From NCBI GenBank assembly GCA_947561395.2, contig OX387190.1, forward strand, positions 27,026,858-27,090,857: 64,000 nucleotides of DNA, in the 5' to 3' direction. The notes below the pieces were generated by a model, which saw nothing but the letters and a program-made list of their open reading frames with translations, was not told the origin of the DNA and searched no databases. Positions 32,581 to 44,244 of the stretch are shown here, one piece after another. The DNA comes from Buxus sempervirens. Taxonomy: Eukaryota; Streptophyta; Magnoliopsida; Buxales; Buxaceae. The number at the start of each line of letters is the position of its first letter. Position 1 is the first letter of the stretch. Made by a program: the position numbers and the translations under genes.

Positions 32581-34082
32581 AACTCCCCCTTTGGCTCTTC
32601 AATGACAAAACCTATACATAATATAAAAACCAGAGAATCCATGACATTGTGAACCACCAAGCAATGTCTTGGATTAAACAAACTCAAACACAACCTATCT
32701 ACACTAACCTAGATAGACCAAGCTTGAATTTGAAATCTGTAACCTGTAACAAAACAACTCACAGAGAACAAATACCTTGTGAAACGCTTGAGGAATAAAA
32801 AAATAACAATACGCAATTCACATTCAATTCAATTATCAAAGCTCCCCCTTAGTAATACCAATACCTACTCCCCCTTTTTGTCACAGAAATAGACAAAAGG
32901 AAATAGATAAGCCAGAAATACCTACTCCCCAAAGGAAATAGAGAGGCCAGAAACACCAACTCCCCCTCAAAACTTGACAAGTTTAGAAGAAGCACAAGCA
33001 TTAACTGAAATGGCTAGAATAGATAACAAAGTGGAAGACTAAACACATTTGGAAGAGATGGAGAATTAAAAAAAATTCCAGATGTCACTTAAAAACATCA
33101 AGCTTCCAATGAAACCAACTCAACCACATGTAAAAACACTCTAAAAACATGATGAATCATGCCCCAAGCACTATTTCATAAAAACTCAAAATTTTTATAT
33201 TTTTGAGAACTTTGTCACCCAAAATTCAAGTTTTTACAAAATTAAAAACAATAATCCGACATAACTACACAATAATGTAATTAAATCACCAAGTGTGCTT
33301 GCGTGTAAGTGCAAAACCAAATACAACAAGTTTGCCTAAATAGGAACTTGGTAAGGAGGATTTAGCCATTTATCAAGAAATCACAATATTACTCAAGTCT
33401 CTCTATGAATTAAAAAGAACTCCCTTCATGAATTTTGAGACCTTTAAAAAAAACTCTGTTTTTGAAACTTTCTCCCCCTGTTTCTTACAATTCTTTTTTT
33501 TTCACAAAGAGTAGTGTTCCTTAGAATATCTGAGTTTACAGCTTATGCCATGGTTGTACTCCTTGTATTTCTTTTAGAACTCAAGATGTCTGGGTTTATA
33601 GCTCATCCCAGAGTTCTTTTCATACAACTTTTTCTTTTTAAACAAAAGGGAGAAATCTCTTTTTAACACAAGGTCACATGCTAGGATCTTTTTAACTTAA
33701 GATAGACAAGAGTAAATCAAGGATTGCCTATCCACACACTCACCGAAAAAGAAAAATTAAGCTTGCTTAAATGTATTTGGGGTGTGTAAGTGAAGTGCAA
33801 AACACACTAAGAGATCAATCAACCTTTGTGCATTTATATGAGATCATTGAAATAGATTTTGCAAAACAATTCTTTTAAGCAATTAATTCTCTCAATATAA
33901 AAATGTATTGTTTTCACAAACACATGCTTATGACACAAATCACCAAAAATAAAAAGAGTAGAAAATCTTTTTGTATTTTTTTTTTAAAATTTTAAATCAA
34001 AAATAAAAACAAAAGAAAACATGCATGCAAAGGATAAGATAAGCAAAATAAACAGGGCCAATGCATGCAACACAAAACCTAC
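32581..34082 (-). other. Copia 3' untranslated region with several polypurine tracts
   Basis: About 1.5 kb without an ORF lies between the gag relic and the 3' LTR. Besides the tract next to the LTR, similar minus-strand purine runs (AGGGGGAG or close) occur near 32842, 32868, 32962 and 33470. SIRE-type elements are known for multiple polypurine tracts in this position. Confidence 0.6.
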
Positions 34083-35758
34083 TCAAGTAAGAGTAGTCAA
34101 ATCACTCTTCTTCACCCAAACTTGTTGGTTAGAAGAGGATTTCTTGGTCAAGGAAACTAGTTGTTCAGAAAGAAGCCTAGTTTGTTCAGCTAAAACCTTG
34201 ACTTGTTTAGACAAATCCACATTGGATTTTCTAGAAGGAGAATTCCAAGATTTAGTAAGCTTTTCTCCTAATTTCCAGCAATTAGGTCTTATGTGACCTA
34301 GAACACCACAATGGTGGCAAGTGGGAATGAATTTCTGAGATTGAGATTCCCTATTAAAAGATGCCTTAGGTTTAGACTTTTTGAACTTTTGGTTAGGCCT
34401 TTTTGCCTTTTTGGTCTTTGAAGATGAAGGAGCATCCTGAAATCCTAAACCTCTCTTTTCAGTCACTATTTGATTCATACCAAGAATGTGATCAAGCTTT
34501 TGAGAACCAGAAGAGAAGTTTTGCAACAGAAATTTGGAATCTTCTAACTCAGATTTCAGAGACATGTTTTGAGACTCAAGGGTTTCAATCTTCAACTTCA
34601 ACTCACCAACATGTGAAGTAGACTCATCCAATTTAACTTAAAGTCCTTCCTTTACAAGTTCTACTTCATTGAGCTTTTTGAGAAAGACCTTGTTTTGTTT
34701 CTTTATTTTCAGGCTTTCATTAAAAAGCTTTTCATAAGCCTCTTCAAGGCTTTCCTCATCTTCAGACTCACTTTGAGAACCAATATTATTCTCAAGTTGT
34801 GTTGAGTCTTGAAGAGTATTTCCCTCATCACTTCCCACAATAGAAGTGAAGGCCATGTAGTTTGAACCCTCTTTAGATACAAAGTCCTTCTCATGTTCAG
34901 ATTCAGTCTCACTATCAGACAGGGTAGCATTCATTGCTTTCCCACTTCTTTTACCTTTCAATTTTCTATAGGTAGGACATTCAGATCTTATATGGCCAAG
35001 TCCCATGGCAACCATGACACTTTACCTGCTGAGTTGTGTTTTCATGAATATCTTTGGTTTCCCTAGGTTCTTTCCAAACTTTCATCTCCTTGCTAGAAGT
35101 ACCCCTAGACCATTCATTGCCCTTTTTGTTTTTCCTAATCTTAAACATCTTTCTAAAACTCTTTACAAATTCGGCAATTTCCTCATCATCCACCTCATCA
35201 TCAGACTCATTAAAAGTCTTTCCTTTCATGACTCTAAGAGCAATGGATTTGCTCTTTTTGGATTGAGGTAAGGTAAGCTCATAGGTTTGAATTGATCCTA
35301 TTAGGTCTTCAACCCTAATTTTGTCAATGTCTTTGCTCTCCTCTATGGCTGTTACCTTGGGTATAAACCTCTCAGGGAGAGACCTAAGGATTTTTCTCAC
35401 AACTCTGTTTGGAGGAATTTTATCACCAAGGTTAAAACTAGAATTCACTATATCACTGAGTTTGGCATAGAACTCATCAAAGGGTTCATCCTCTCCCATC
35501 TTCAATTCTTCAAACCTAGTGATAAGCATCTGTAACTTAGAATTTTTCACAAGGACAGTTCCCTCATGAGTGGTTTCCAGAATTTCCCAAATTTCTCTAC
35601 CGGTCTCACAAGTGGACACTCGTTTGAACTCATCAACAGAAATTGCACTAAAGAGTGCATTGACAGCTTTACTATTGTGATTGACTTCAATTAACTCTTC
35701 CCTAGTGTATTGGCTTGGGTCTTTGGGTTTAATCTCACCATCTATGGTAATAGTGGGT

Positions 35759-38548
35759 TGTGAGACATGGAAAAATCACCGGAATGATCATCCCTCCGTC
35801 AACACGCGGGCTCAACGCAAAAATGGGAGAGTCGCCACCATTCATGATTTTGGGGTGAGAATGGACACCAAAGGATCAAAAATAAGCAAAAAAGAGACAA
35901 AAGAAACATTCTAGGATAAAAATAACCCTACTTGAAAATCAAATCCAGAGATGGGTAAGGGGATTAGATTATGAACGGGGGAAGGTGTTAGACACCCCCA
36001 TTCATCCACACGAAGTGGTAGCCAAGTGTATGTTCATGCAAAAATAAGAAAGCTTGCTAAAATCATAGAAAACCTTGAAAAAGGACCAATGTATGATATT
36101 TCCACATGAAGATCTAAATGGATTCTAGATCCTCTCTTATGTCAACATCATTTCTGGAATATCACAAAAAGATGTAAATTAAAGCACAAGTTATTCAAAA
36201 ACCAAGTTGAATCAAATCCGGAAAATTCGGTGAAAAGTAATGCCATTTGTCTTGAAATCATTCAAATACAATTTTAAATCAAATCAAACCAAATCCATTT
36301 GAAAGATTATAGTAAATAAGGGTCTCATGCAAAATTTCACTTCATTCCGATAAAAATCCTAGGAGTTATGCTCCTTTAAGGTTGCTGTTGGGGATAATCA
36401 AAAAGTGATAAGTGGGCAACTTTGGGAAATTGCAAAGAAACCTCCACTCCATACAAATCCACAAAAATTGGTGTGATTGAAGTCTGTATGGCCATCTTTC
36501 AAAAGAAACTAGCCTCATACAAAAATCCCTTCGGATGTACCTTGGGTGGTCTCCCGAACAGGCCCCGAAGATCACAGATTTACCCAGAAAAGTACAAATG
36601 AACAGTTTTGAGTAAATCGGCTACCAATAATTCAAATGGAATCAAAAAATTATGAAACCAACTGGATTTGAAAATAGACTCATAAAGGAGTGCCCAAAAA
36701 CAAAAATCATTCAAATCGGACTTAAAACGAACACATGGCACTCCGTCGAAGTGACAAGTTCTGTATTTGAACCTGAACTGTCCAATCAACTTCGACAGAG
36801 AGGTGTCAAAAATCCGTTCGATAGAAATTTATGAAATTTGGTGGACATAAACTAGACAGCCTCACCTTTCCCATGGTTCTAGAATCGCTCCAAAATTCAT
36901 CCGGACGATGAAGTTATGAGCGTCCGAAGTAAGGGTACAGGTGCTGTCCAGTTAGGCCCTTTTTGAGTAAAACCAACTCAAAACTGTGACAAAGTGTGTG
37001 AGATTCGTGTGAGATGAATCCAAAACCTTAAAAAATCACTTGAAAACACTCCAGAATTGATTGAGGCCATTTATTTGAGATTTATCACAATGAATGTAAT
37101 AAACCCCAAATATGAGCCTATCCCGTCAAAATGGTGCTACGTATATGCAAATGTGAGAAACCATATAAGATCAATAGAACAACATAGCATGCATCAAAAT
37201 AAGGTTCTAAACAGCCTAGGGTTCTGTTCCATTATCGTTTCCCTCTGTTCTCTCTCCCCGTTAAACACGGTTCTTCAAGATAATCAAGGGTACTTTGAAT
37301 ATGAAACGGTTTACAATCAATCAAAAGGCTTTATGCTACATAGGTTCTAGCACTAGGGTCAATCCCCAGTCTCGTTTCTCCTAGATCCCGCCTCCACGTT
37401 TTACGGCTAGGGGGAGTCTCGAGATACTTTGAGCCGGGGAAGGATTTTCACACACAAAGAAGGCTTTACAATACAGAAAGGTAGAAGAAGAGATCTAGAT
37501 CTAGGAATGTAAAGACAGAAAATAAAAGAAAAGTTTGAGGCTTACCTGGGTTCTGGATGCGATCCCGCAGCGGTTTTCTTCTTCTCTTGGAGTTCTTCTT
37601 GGCGAGAATTCAAAACAAGAGTTAATTGCCATTTGCTTGAGGAGGAGCCTCCTATTTATAGGCAAAGGCTAGGGTTAGGGTTGGTGAGAATGGTAGACAC
37701 AACATAATGTCTATAGCCCATCAACCTTAACCCTAGGGCTATTTCCGAGATTTCCCCTCATTTAATGAGAGATATGATGGTAAAAGTGAAAAGCTCTCGG
37801 AAAACCCTAATTTTGAGCAAAACTAGCGTATCCGGCATGTCAGGCCGGATACACAAGTACCTTAATGTATCTGGCATATGATGCCGGACACACTAGAGCC
37901 TATGTGTATCCGGCATATGTTACCGGATACATTAAGGGCTACTTGTATCCGGCATTATTTGTCGGATACAAAAAAAAGAAGCTTTTATCCCAATTTTAAC
38001 ACAGGCAATACTTATTTACATGTAATATCGTTTAAGTAAATGTCCTCGTATTTTTTAATCTCCATTTACTTAAGATATTACATGTAAATAAGCAAACACC
38101 CCCCCCCCCCCAATTTGAATCCATTAAAAATAGTTCCAGACCCAAATTCTAAGTGAATAAAAAGTCAACTTTCCAGTTCCGGGCAAAATTCCGATTTTTC
38201 AGGTCTGGAAAAAAGGTTCAATATGTTAAAACCAAGGTATTCGTCAAGATTTAAAATCTCAAAAAAATTCTTTTATGCAATAACATGGCTAAAAACCTAA
38301 TTACCGGGAAAAATTATCTTGAAATCTAGCTTTAAAAAATATTTCATTTTCTGGGGTCAAAAGTCAACAAAATTCAACCGGAAAAAGTTTGACTTTGCAA
38401 AAAAGATTGAATTCGGGTCTTTTCCTTTACGGTTTTGGATTCAAATGGGTTAAGTATCTCAAACCCAATGCAAAGAACTGAAAATTCCAATAAAATATTT
38501 CTCTCCTTCAAGATTTATCAAAAATCGTGCAATTTTGGGGTGTCTACA
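35759..38548 (-). mobile_element. Solo LTR, Tat/Ogre-type (subfamily 3), in copia gag
   Basis: A 2790-bp solo LTR inserted in reverse. On the minus strand it begins TGTAGACACCCC and ends CATGTCTCACA, like 18890-20691. Flanks share GGGT (35755-35758 and 38549-38552). The minus-strand TATA box is TATAAATA (37653-37660). A 39-bp array of palindromes lies upstream of it (37828-37969). Near the 3' end, hairpins occur at 35973-36003 and 35838-35864, the latter next to TGGCGACTC. Removing it restores the gag frame. Confidence 0.9.
37828..37969 (-). repeat. 39-bp array of 25-bp palindromes upstream of the LTR TATA box
   Basis: Four units start at 37828, 37867, 37906 and 37945, exactly 39 bases apart. 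Each has arms of the form GTATCCGG and CCGGATAC around a variable 9-base centre; unit 2 has mismatches in both arms. They lie 170-315 bases upstream of the minus-strand TATA box, a position used by other palindromes in the related LTRs. Confidence 0.8.
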
Positions 38549-38726
38549 GGGTGGAGACCATCCTCTCTCAACACTTCCCCATACCCTCTCATCAGTGGCC
38601 TTAAGATAGGCTCTCATACGAAATTTCCAATATGCATAATTACCACCATCAAAGAAGGGTGGGGCAGAAGAAGACTTGTCCATGACTAACAGAGTCAAGG
38701 AACTGGTTACCCGCTCTGATACCAAT

Positions 38727-39791
38727 TGAAAAACAGGGTTTTGACTCTAAATACACCTAGAGGGGGGTGAATAGGTGAAGCACAACGGAATAAAAATTCT
38801 ACTAATTAAAAACAAGTTCTTAATTAATAGGCATGCACAAGTCTATAACCAATCACACAAAATTGCAAATAAAGTAAAGAGACAACACAAGCAATTTTGG
38901 TGACGAAGGGAAAACTCTATGAGAACTCTCACTAGAGAAAAACCCTCCGGGCTATACAGGAGCCACCTAAAAGATCCAATCTGAAAAGAAGACTTACAAC
39001 CTGTAGTTCAGACGACTCAGCATCCCTATGCAAGACTCTGCAACTCACAGACATGAAAGTATCTGAGGAACTCCTCAGATTTGCTCCACAGCAACACTTC
39101 AGAACTCTAAAGATCTTCTCACACGATCACCCAAACGAACTCGCCTGGTATCCGTAGGAACTCCCACGAACAAACTCTCCAACCTGGAACTCCAAGGTAG
39201 AAAAGAAAGATAAAGAAAGGCTTTGATGGCTCAACAAAAGAGAAAGAAGAGGAGAAAGAACTCTTGCTCTCACACACGAATTTAGGGTTTCTAAAAACCT
39301 CTTAAGTTATCCTAACAATAGTCTAGACACTCCTTATATAGATTAGGAGAAGGTAGAATCGGAATAGGAAACAAATCAGAAAAGATCGGAATTCTAAAAC
39401 TGAAGTTTTGTTAATGAACGTTCGAACGCTCAGCGAACGCGGCTCGAACGTTCAAGACAAAAACTCACTTTTCCTCTTCTCGTTCGAACGGTCAAAGAAC
39501 GTGAGGCGAATGCTGCTCTCGGGTTTCTCTGTGGAACTCCATCGGTCGAACAGTCAGCAAACGTTCAGCGAACGCTGCTCTCTGGTTTCTCTGAGTGACA
39601 CCAACGGTCGAACGTTCAGCGAACGTTCAGCCCACGCTGCTTTCGGGTTTCTCTGTGTGTCACCAACGGTCGAACGTTCAGAGAACGTTGGTCGAACGCT
39701 AGTCTTTATTTTCTCTTTGTAGCATGATCGTTCGAACGGCCAGCGAACGTTGATCAAACGTTGGGCATAACTTCTTCAATTTGACCCTGAT
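38727..39791 (-). mobile_element. Copia 5' LTR, first part
   Basis: It begins TGAAAAACAGGG next to the primer-binding site and matches 8361-9410 and 31415-32465. It includes the minus-strand TATA region (39333-39342) and the GAACGTTC cluster (39415-39760). It is interrupted at 39791 by a large LTR and continues at 43471-43583. Confidence 0.9.
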
Positions 39792-42700
39792 TGTAAGCAC
39801 CTCATTTTTGCGCTCCCGGAAGTGCCAGAAATGCAAAACCCTGCTAAAAAGTCAAACCCTGAAGGGTTGAAAGTTGACCTTTCGATCAAAAGAAATCTGG
39901 CTACCTTGCTCTATACCATTGGATAGAGGACTTCGATACGATTCCAACGCAATTGAGTTTGCTCAAATCGAAGTCCGGATGAAGGTTCTGCGGGCAGTCA
40001 AACTTAAGGGAGAGCCGAGAGTTGACTTTTCCTCGATTTCCGTGCCAAGTACCTTGCTCTATACCATTGGATAGAGGACTTCGATACGATTCCAACGCAA
40101 TTGAGTTTGCTCAAATCGGAGTCCGGATGAAAAAGATATGAACAGTCAAAGCTAGGGGCATTTCTGGATTTTTGGCAATGCCACATAGGATGCCACGTGT
40201 GCGCATGGGGGCTCCACATAGGATGCCACGTGGACACAATGAGGGCTGCACACGTGGCACCTCCTAACCCTTCACCTCCCAACCCTTCAACTCCCAACCC
40301 TTCACTTCCCCATGAAACCCTTCATGTCCCCATAAAGAGTCTTCATTTCCCCATGAGACTCTTGGTTCCCCAATGAGTCTCTTCACTTCCCAACCAATCC
40401 TCCACCTCCCATTAACCCTTCACCTCCCCAACACAAACAACCCTCTCTCCATCTTACACATGTCACCTCCCCAATAAAAATCCTCCACCTCCCATTAACC
40501 CTTGACCTCCCCCAACCTTTCCTCTCCACATGGCAACCATCCACTTCCTCAAGAGAAAAACCCTTGACCTCCCATCACCTTTCCTCTCCACATGGCAACC
40601 CTCCACTTCCCCAAGAGAAAAACCCTTGACCTCCCCCAACCTTTCCCCTCCACATGGCAACCATCCACCTCCCCAATGAGTCTCTTCACTTCCCCATGCA
40701 ACCCTTCATCTCCCATGGTATAAAAACCATTTTATTTCCAACACAAGGGAGGATGACCATTGGGACCCCCTTTTTTCCATTCTCTCCCAAGCTATCCCAC
40801 CCTCTCTATCTCTCCCATTCGTCCTCTCCAACAGAAAAAAAAAAACCTCTCCCATCTCTCCAACCTCTCTCCAAGAAAACCCACTCCAATCCCATCTCAA
40901 GCCTTGAAACCCCACAAAAAACCTCTTCTAATGACTTCTCTACATTTCTCTCTTCCTTCTAAACACTAAAGGAGATCTTTGGAGTGCATTTGGAGAAGAG
41001 GAAGTGCTGCTCAAGAGTTGCTCCAGCCGTGCCTTGGCTTCAAGAGGAGGTTAGCACAATTCAAAGAAAGTTCTGAAGCCCTAGGTGAGTTCCTTGGCAC
41101 CCTTTGTTAAACATACTTAAAAATAAATGAAATATGAGCATTTCCATTTTTTTTTATGCCATGTGCCTACTGTTCTCTCATGTTAGGATTTGTTGGTTCA
41201 TTTTATTTTTTGTATATTAACTCCCATGGTAAGGGGAGGGCTTGTGCTCAATCGGAAAGGAGAGAAAGGGGCTACTCATGATCCTTTAAGTGTCATTTTT
41301 TCAGCATATGTTTTCTTTTCTTTGTTTGTTTATTGCTATTATTTATACGTGGGAGCATGTTCCCTCTCTTATTCTTTAATCCCATGTATCCCAGGTGTAA
41401 CCCCCACTTACCCCTTCTTAAGACTTTTTTTTAAGTTAGATGGATGATTTAGGGAAACATGTTTTGCTATGAATTGTGTGTGGAGTGCATGCTGAATTTT
41501 GCTTCTATTATTTATTTTATTTGTGCATAGTTCAACCGAGATTCTAAGCATGCATGTCATTCACTAATCATTTATAAATATTTAGAGCATGCATAATGGA
41601 TGAAGTCACACATTCATGTACATCAAGTATTCATGCATCAAGATCTCTAAAGCTTGCCATATTGTTGCCCTTTTCTTTTTAATCATTAGTACACTTCCAC
41701 CGTGCTCCTTTCCCTCTCTTATCTTGCTTTCCCATGCAATATTTGTCACTTTCTACTTCATCTAGGTTGCTGTTTTTTTACTTATAGGGAATTAACCACA
41801 TCTTTCCGTACCTATTCCATGCATAGGTTCACATACCCAACCATTAGAAGCATGACCAGGTTTATATATGCATGTAAATATTTATTTGAGTTCATGTTCA
41901 CAGCCAATGCATACACATATACATGCTTTATTGTTCACTTTTTATTTATATTTAAATGTCATGTCTTAGTTGCTTGATTGTCTTGGGTGCATGCATGAGT
42001 TCCCTACTTTAGGAATAAACCGAATGGTATCTTACTTAGGTCTTACTTGTTTGAATGCATGCATGAGTTGCTGTCCCCTTGGATAAAGTATGAGTATACA
42101 TGTATTGGTCATTTGTTGGATCATGTTTTAGGTTCTTAACCGTAGGTTTTTTATTGATCAATTATGCTTGCTGTTGGCAGAATCTAAGAGACCAAACATG
42201 GACACCTTGGTCCCTGTTTATTGGCATATATGATCCAAAATGGAGGAGGCAACTTCCCATGCCTCCCCCCTCCTTTACTTGCTGTAGAAACTACCCGAAA
42301 GAGACCAAGAGCTGGAGACTCCACAACTCCAGCACCTTGGTGGGCCTTTGCAAGGGCCTACACAGCCCTAGAAAGACCCCAAGAAGCCCACAGATGCATC
42401 CTAACTGGCAAAGCCCTTAAAAATGCATTTTTATGTGTGATCTTTGTTTTTCATTGATTTGAATAATCTCATAACTAAACCAAACGAACCAATAGGGTTT
42501 CCGGGTCACCCAGAAACCCAACATGGTACCTGGACCACCGGTCCAATTTGGAATACTAGTGGGCCTTCCAACGGGGCCCACCAAGCCCAATAAATCGGAA
42601 AGCATGCAAATAAGCAAGATTAAGTGAAATCAACCAATCAAATCGGATGGGCCAAACCCAATGCGGCCCACCCAAACTTTGCTTGTGGAATGAAGTGTGA

Positions 42701-43465
42701 AATGCATGGTTTGGCCGAGACTCCGGGTAAGGGCCTATCGGGCCCGCCAAGGCCCATTAACTAAACCTAAGAAGGGTGCAAACCCTAAACCTCAAGGAAC
42801 CGGGCTTTCAAGCCCAAATTTGGACTACAGGCCCCAAGCCCGATGTCCAATTCATTTTGGCCAATATAAGCAAGATAAGTTAAACCTTTTTTGGCAACCC
42901 ACATGGGGGCCCACCCAGGGGCCCGCAAACCAATGCCGACTCACTTCTGACATGAAAAATACTTAAGTTCCAAACTTAAACCTTAATATAAAATCAATTC
43001 ATTTCACCTAAGCCCACAGGGCCTCCTAGGCTTAGACGGAGGCCCACATGGGTACATGGGCTTACCCAAGCCCACCAAGGACATCGTGGACCTTCCAACG
43101 GGGCCCACCCAATCAGACCCAAATCACCTAAGTAAAGCAAGATAAAATCAACTAAAAGGACCCACACCACTTAGGTGGTCCCGCCAAGACTTAACTAAAT
43201 GGCATGCTGGATTAGGAATCGGGTGAGAACCAAATAGAAAGTTGACTCAATCCTAGGGAACCCACGGGACCCGTCATTCGACGGGGCGGACTGGGGTGTC
43301 TACGGACTTCCCCAGACCGCAACCGAGACCTGCCTCAGAATCTCAAGCCGCAGACCAAACCAATAGATAAGATTAGGCACCCAGGTGTCCGCCTGCACCC
43401 CATCAGGCGGTGGCGACTCCGATTTCCCGTTTTCTACCAGTGCGACCGTTTTTCAGGCGCGCACA
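39792..43465 (+). mobile_element. Tat/Ogre-type LTR (subfamily 1), appears solo
   Basis: A 3674-bp LTR starting TGTAAGCACC and ending GCGCGCACA, flanked by the 5-bp duplication CTGAT (39787-39791 and 43466-43470). It is the same as the 3' LTR at 59125-62798; the only difference I saw is A39827 versus G59160. It has TATAAAAA at 40719-40726, three CACGTG boxes upstream (40194, 40227, 40251), a long C/T-rich stretch (40260-40900), and the two conserved hairpins near its end (43291-43315 and 43389-43410) before TGGCGACTCC. No primer-binding site or internal region follows it. Confidence 0.92.
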
Positions 43466-43470
43466 CTGAT

Positions 43471-43583
43471 GATGACGCCGTTTGAACCATGTCTTCTTGG
43501 ACTCAAACTAAACATTCTAAACACACTTAAAACACTTTCTCTTTGACACTGAATAAAGCCAAACTAAAATGTTAAACCTAACA
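43471..43583 (-). mobile_element. Copia 5' LTR, second part
   Basis: It continues the copia LTR after the nested element and ends TTAAACCTAACA, directly followed by the target duplication ATTTC and by the tail of the His-rich gene. Confidence 0.88.
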
Positions 43584-44244
43584 ATTTCCATCCGATCAAG
43601 GTGCAGGTAATGGTAATAGTGGTGTTCCTAATGCTGGCAAGAACACTGATGATGGTCATCCAAATCTACACGGCAAGAAGGACTACTTATTTTCATCCAG
43701 TAACAATGGCGTGTGATACGTGCCAAGGCGTGCAGGAGTTATGGCGGCAGTAGCAGAGTTCACCCCTGCTAAATGGAAGACTACTTCAGATGCTATATAT
43801 ATCTCATTATGTTTTACTATTACTACTACTACTAGTATTAACAAGAGCCATGGTTGTAGGGAGAGTCAAGTCCTGCATGTACATATCTCTCCTTTTACTT
43901 TACTACTATTAGTATTAATAAGTGCCATGGTGGTAGTCATATCTTATATATATAACCTTCTATATTATTATTACTAGTGTTAATAAATGTCCGATCGTGT
44001 TATCGTGGACGGAAGAATGGTGCTCCATTTGTGTCTTTGCTGTGCGCTGGCCAGTCCGTATGAACTTATTATCATAAATAAAAGAGAAACATGGTTGAGT
44101 TCTCAGGCTTATATATTATCATCTTAGTTATCCTGAGGTCTCTGGTTCTGCTACTATATAAGGAGAATCGATTTTATTTCTCTTAATCTGATTTTGTCAT
44201 CATTAATCCTCACAGGTGGACGACCAAATACCAACTTGTGTAGG

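Larger units (their letters stand above)
34083..38683 (-). pseudogene. Copia gag, split by an LTR and carrying frame lesions
   Basis: The start codon is at 38681-38683. Residues PPFFDGGNYAYWKFRMRAYL are the typical gag N-terminus. The frame is cut at 38549 by a nested LTR and resumes at 35758 with TITIDGEIKPKDPSQYTREE, reading on through EILETTHEGT and VVRKILRSLPERF. A frameshift in the first zinc knuckle (about 34985-35015) joins CHGCHG to GHIRSECPTY in another frame. A TAA (about 34638) precedes a coiled-coil stretch, and a second CCHC knuckle (CHHCGVLGHIRPNC) follows. It ends at 34083, about where protease would start in relatives. Confidence 0.85.
31415..43583 (-). mobile_element. Copia (SIRE-like) element, gag only, with two nested LTRs
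   Basis: The element lies in reverse. Its 3' LTR is 31415-32580 and its 5' LTR begins at 38727 and ends at 43583, interrupted by 39792-43470. The outer duplication is ATTTC (31410-31414 and 43584-43588). The primer-binding site reads TGGTATCAGAGC on the minus strand (38713-38724), two bases inside the 5' LTR, and the polypurine tract CCAAAGGGGGAGTT (32581-32594) abuts the 3' LTR. The internal region encodes gag but no protease, integrase, reverse transcriptase or RNase H, so it is non-autonomous. The gag style and the multiple polypurine tracts recall the SIRE/Maximus lineage. Confidence 0.93.
31072..43716 (+). pseudogene. Secreted His-rich small protein, copy B, split by a copia element
   Basis: The first part (31072-31414) has a signal peptide ending near DHA, then a repeat of about 60 residues made of HEHKHKEHE-type words, with Pro and Asn at intervals (HPEH, HNEH). 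The second part (43589-43716) encodes a hydrophilic tail with GKNTDDGHPNLHGKKDYLF, ending NNGV and TGA. The split falls inside a codon and the two parts are in the same frame when one copy of the duplicated ATTTC is discounted, so the pre-insertion gene had about 156 codons without an intron. As it stands, the frame reads 13 codons into the LTR and stops at 31458. Alternating His with Glu or Lys suggests a metal-binding extracellular protein; this is inference, and no known family is recognised. Confidence 0.8.

Noticed and set aside
40463..42966. Many small frames inside the large LTR, repeated at 59796-62299
   Set aside because: They are identical in both LTR copies, overlap each other on both strands and follow base composition (C/T-rich tracts). 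LTRs of this type are not expected to encode proteins.
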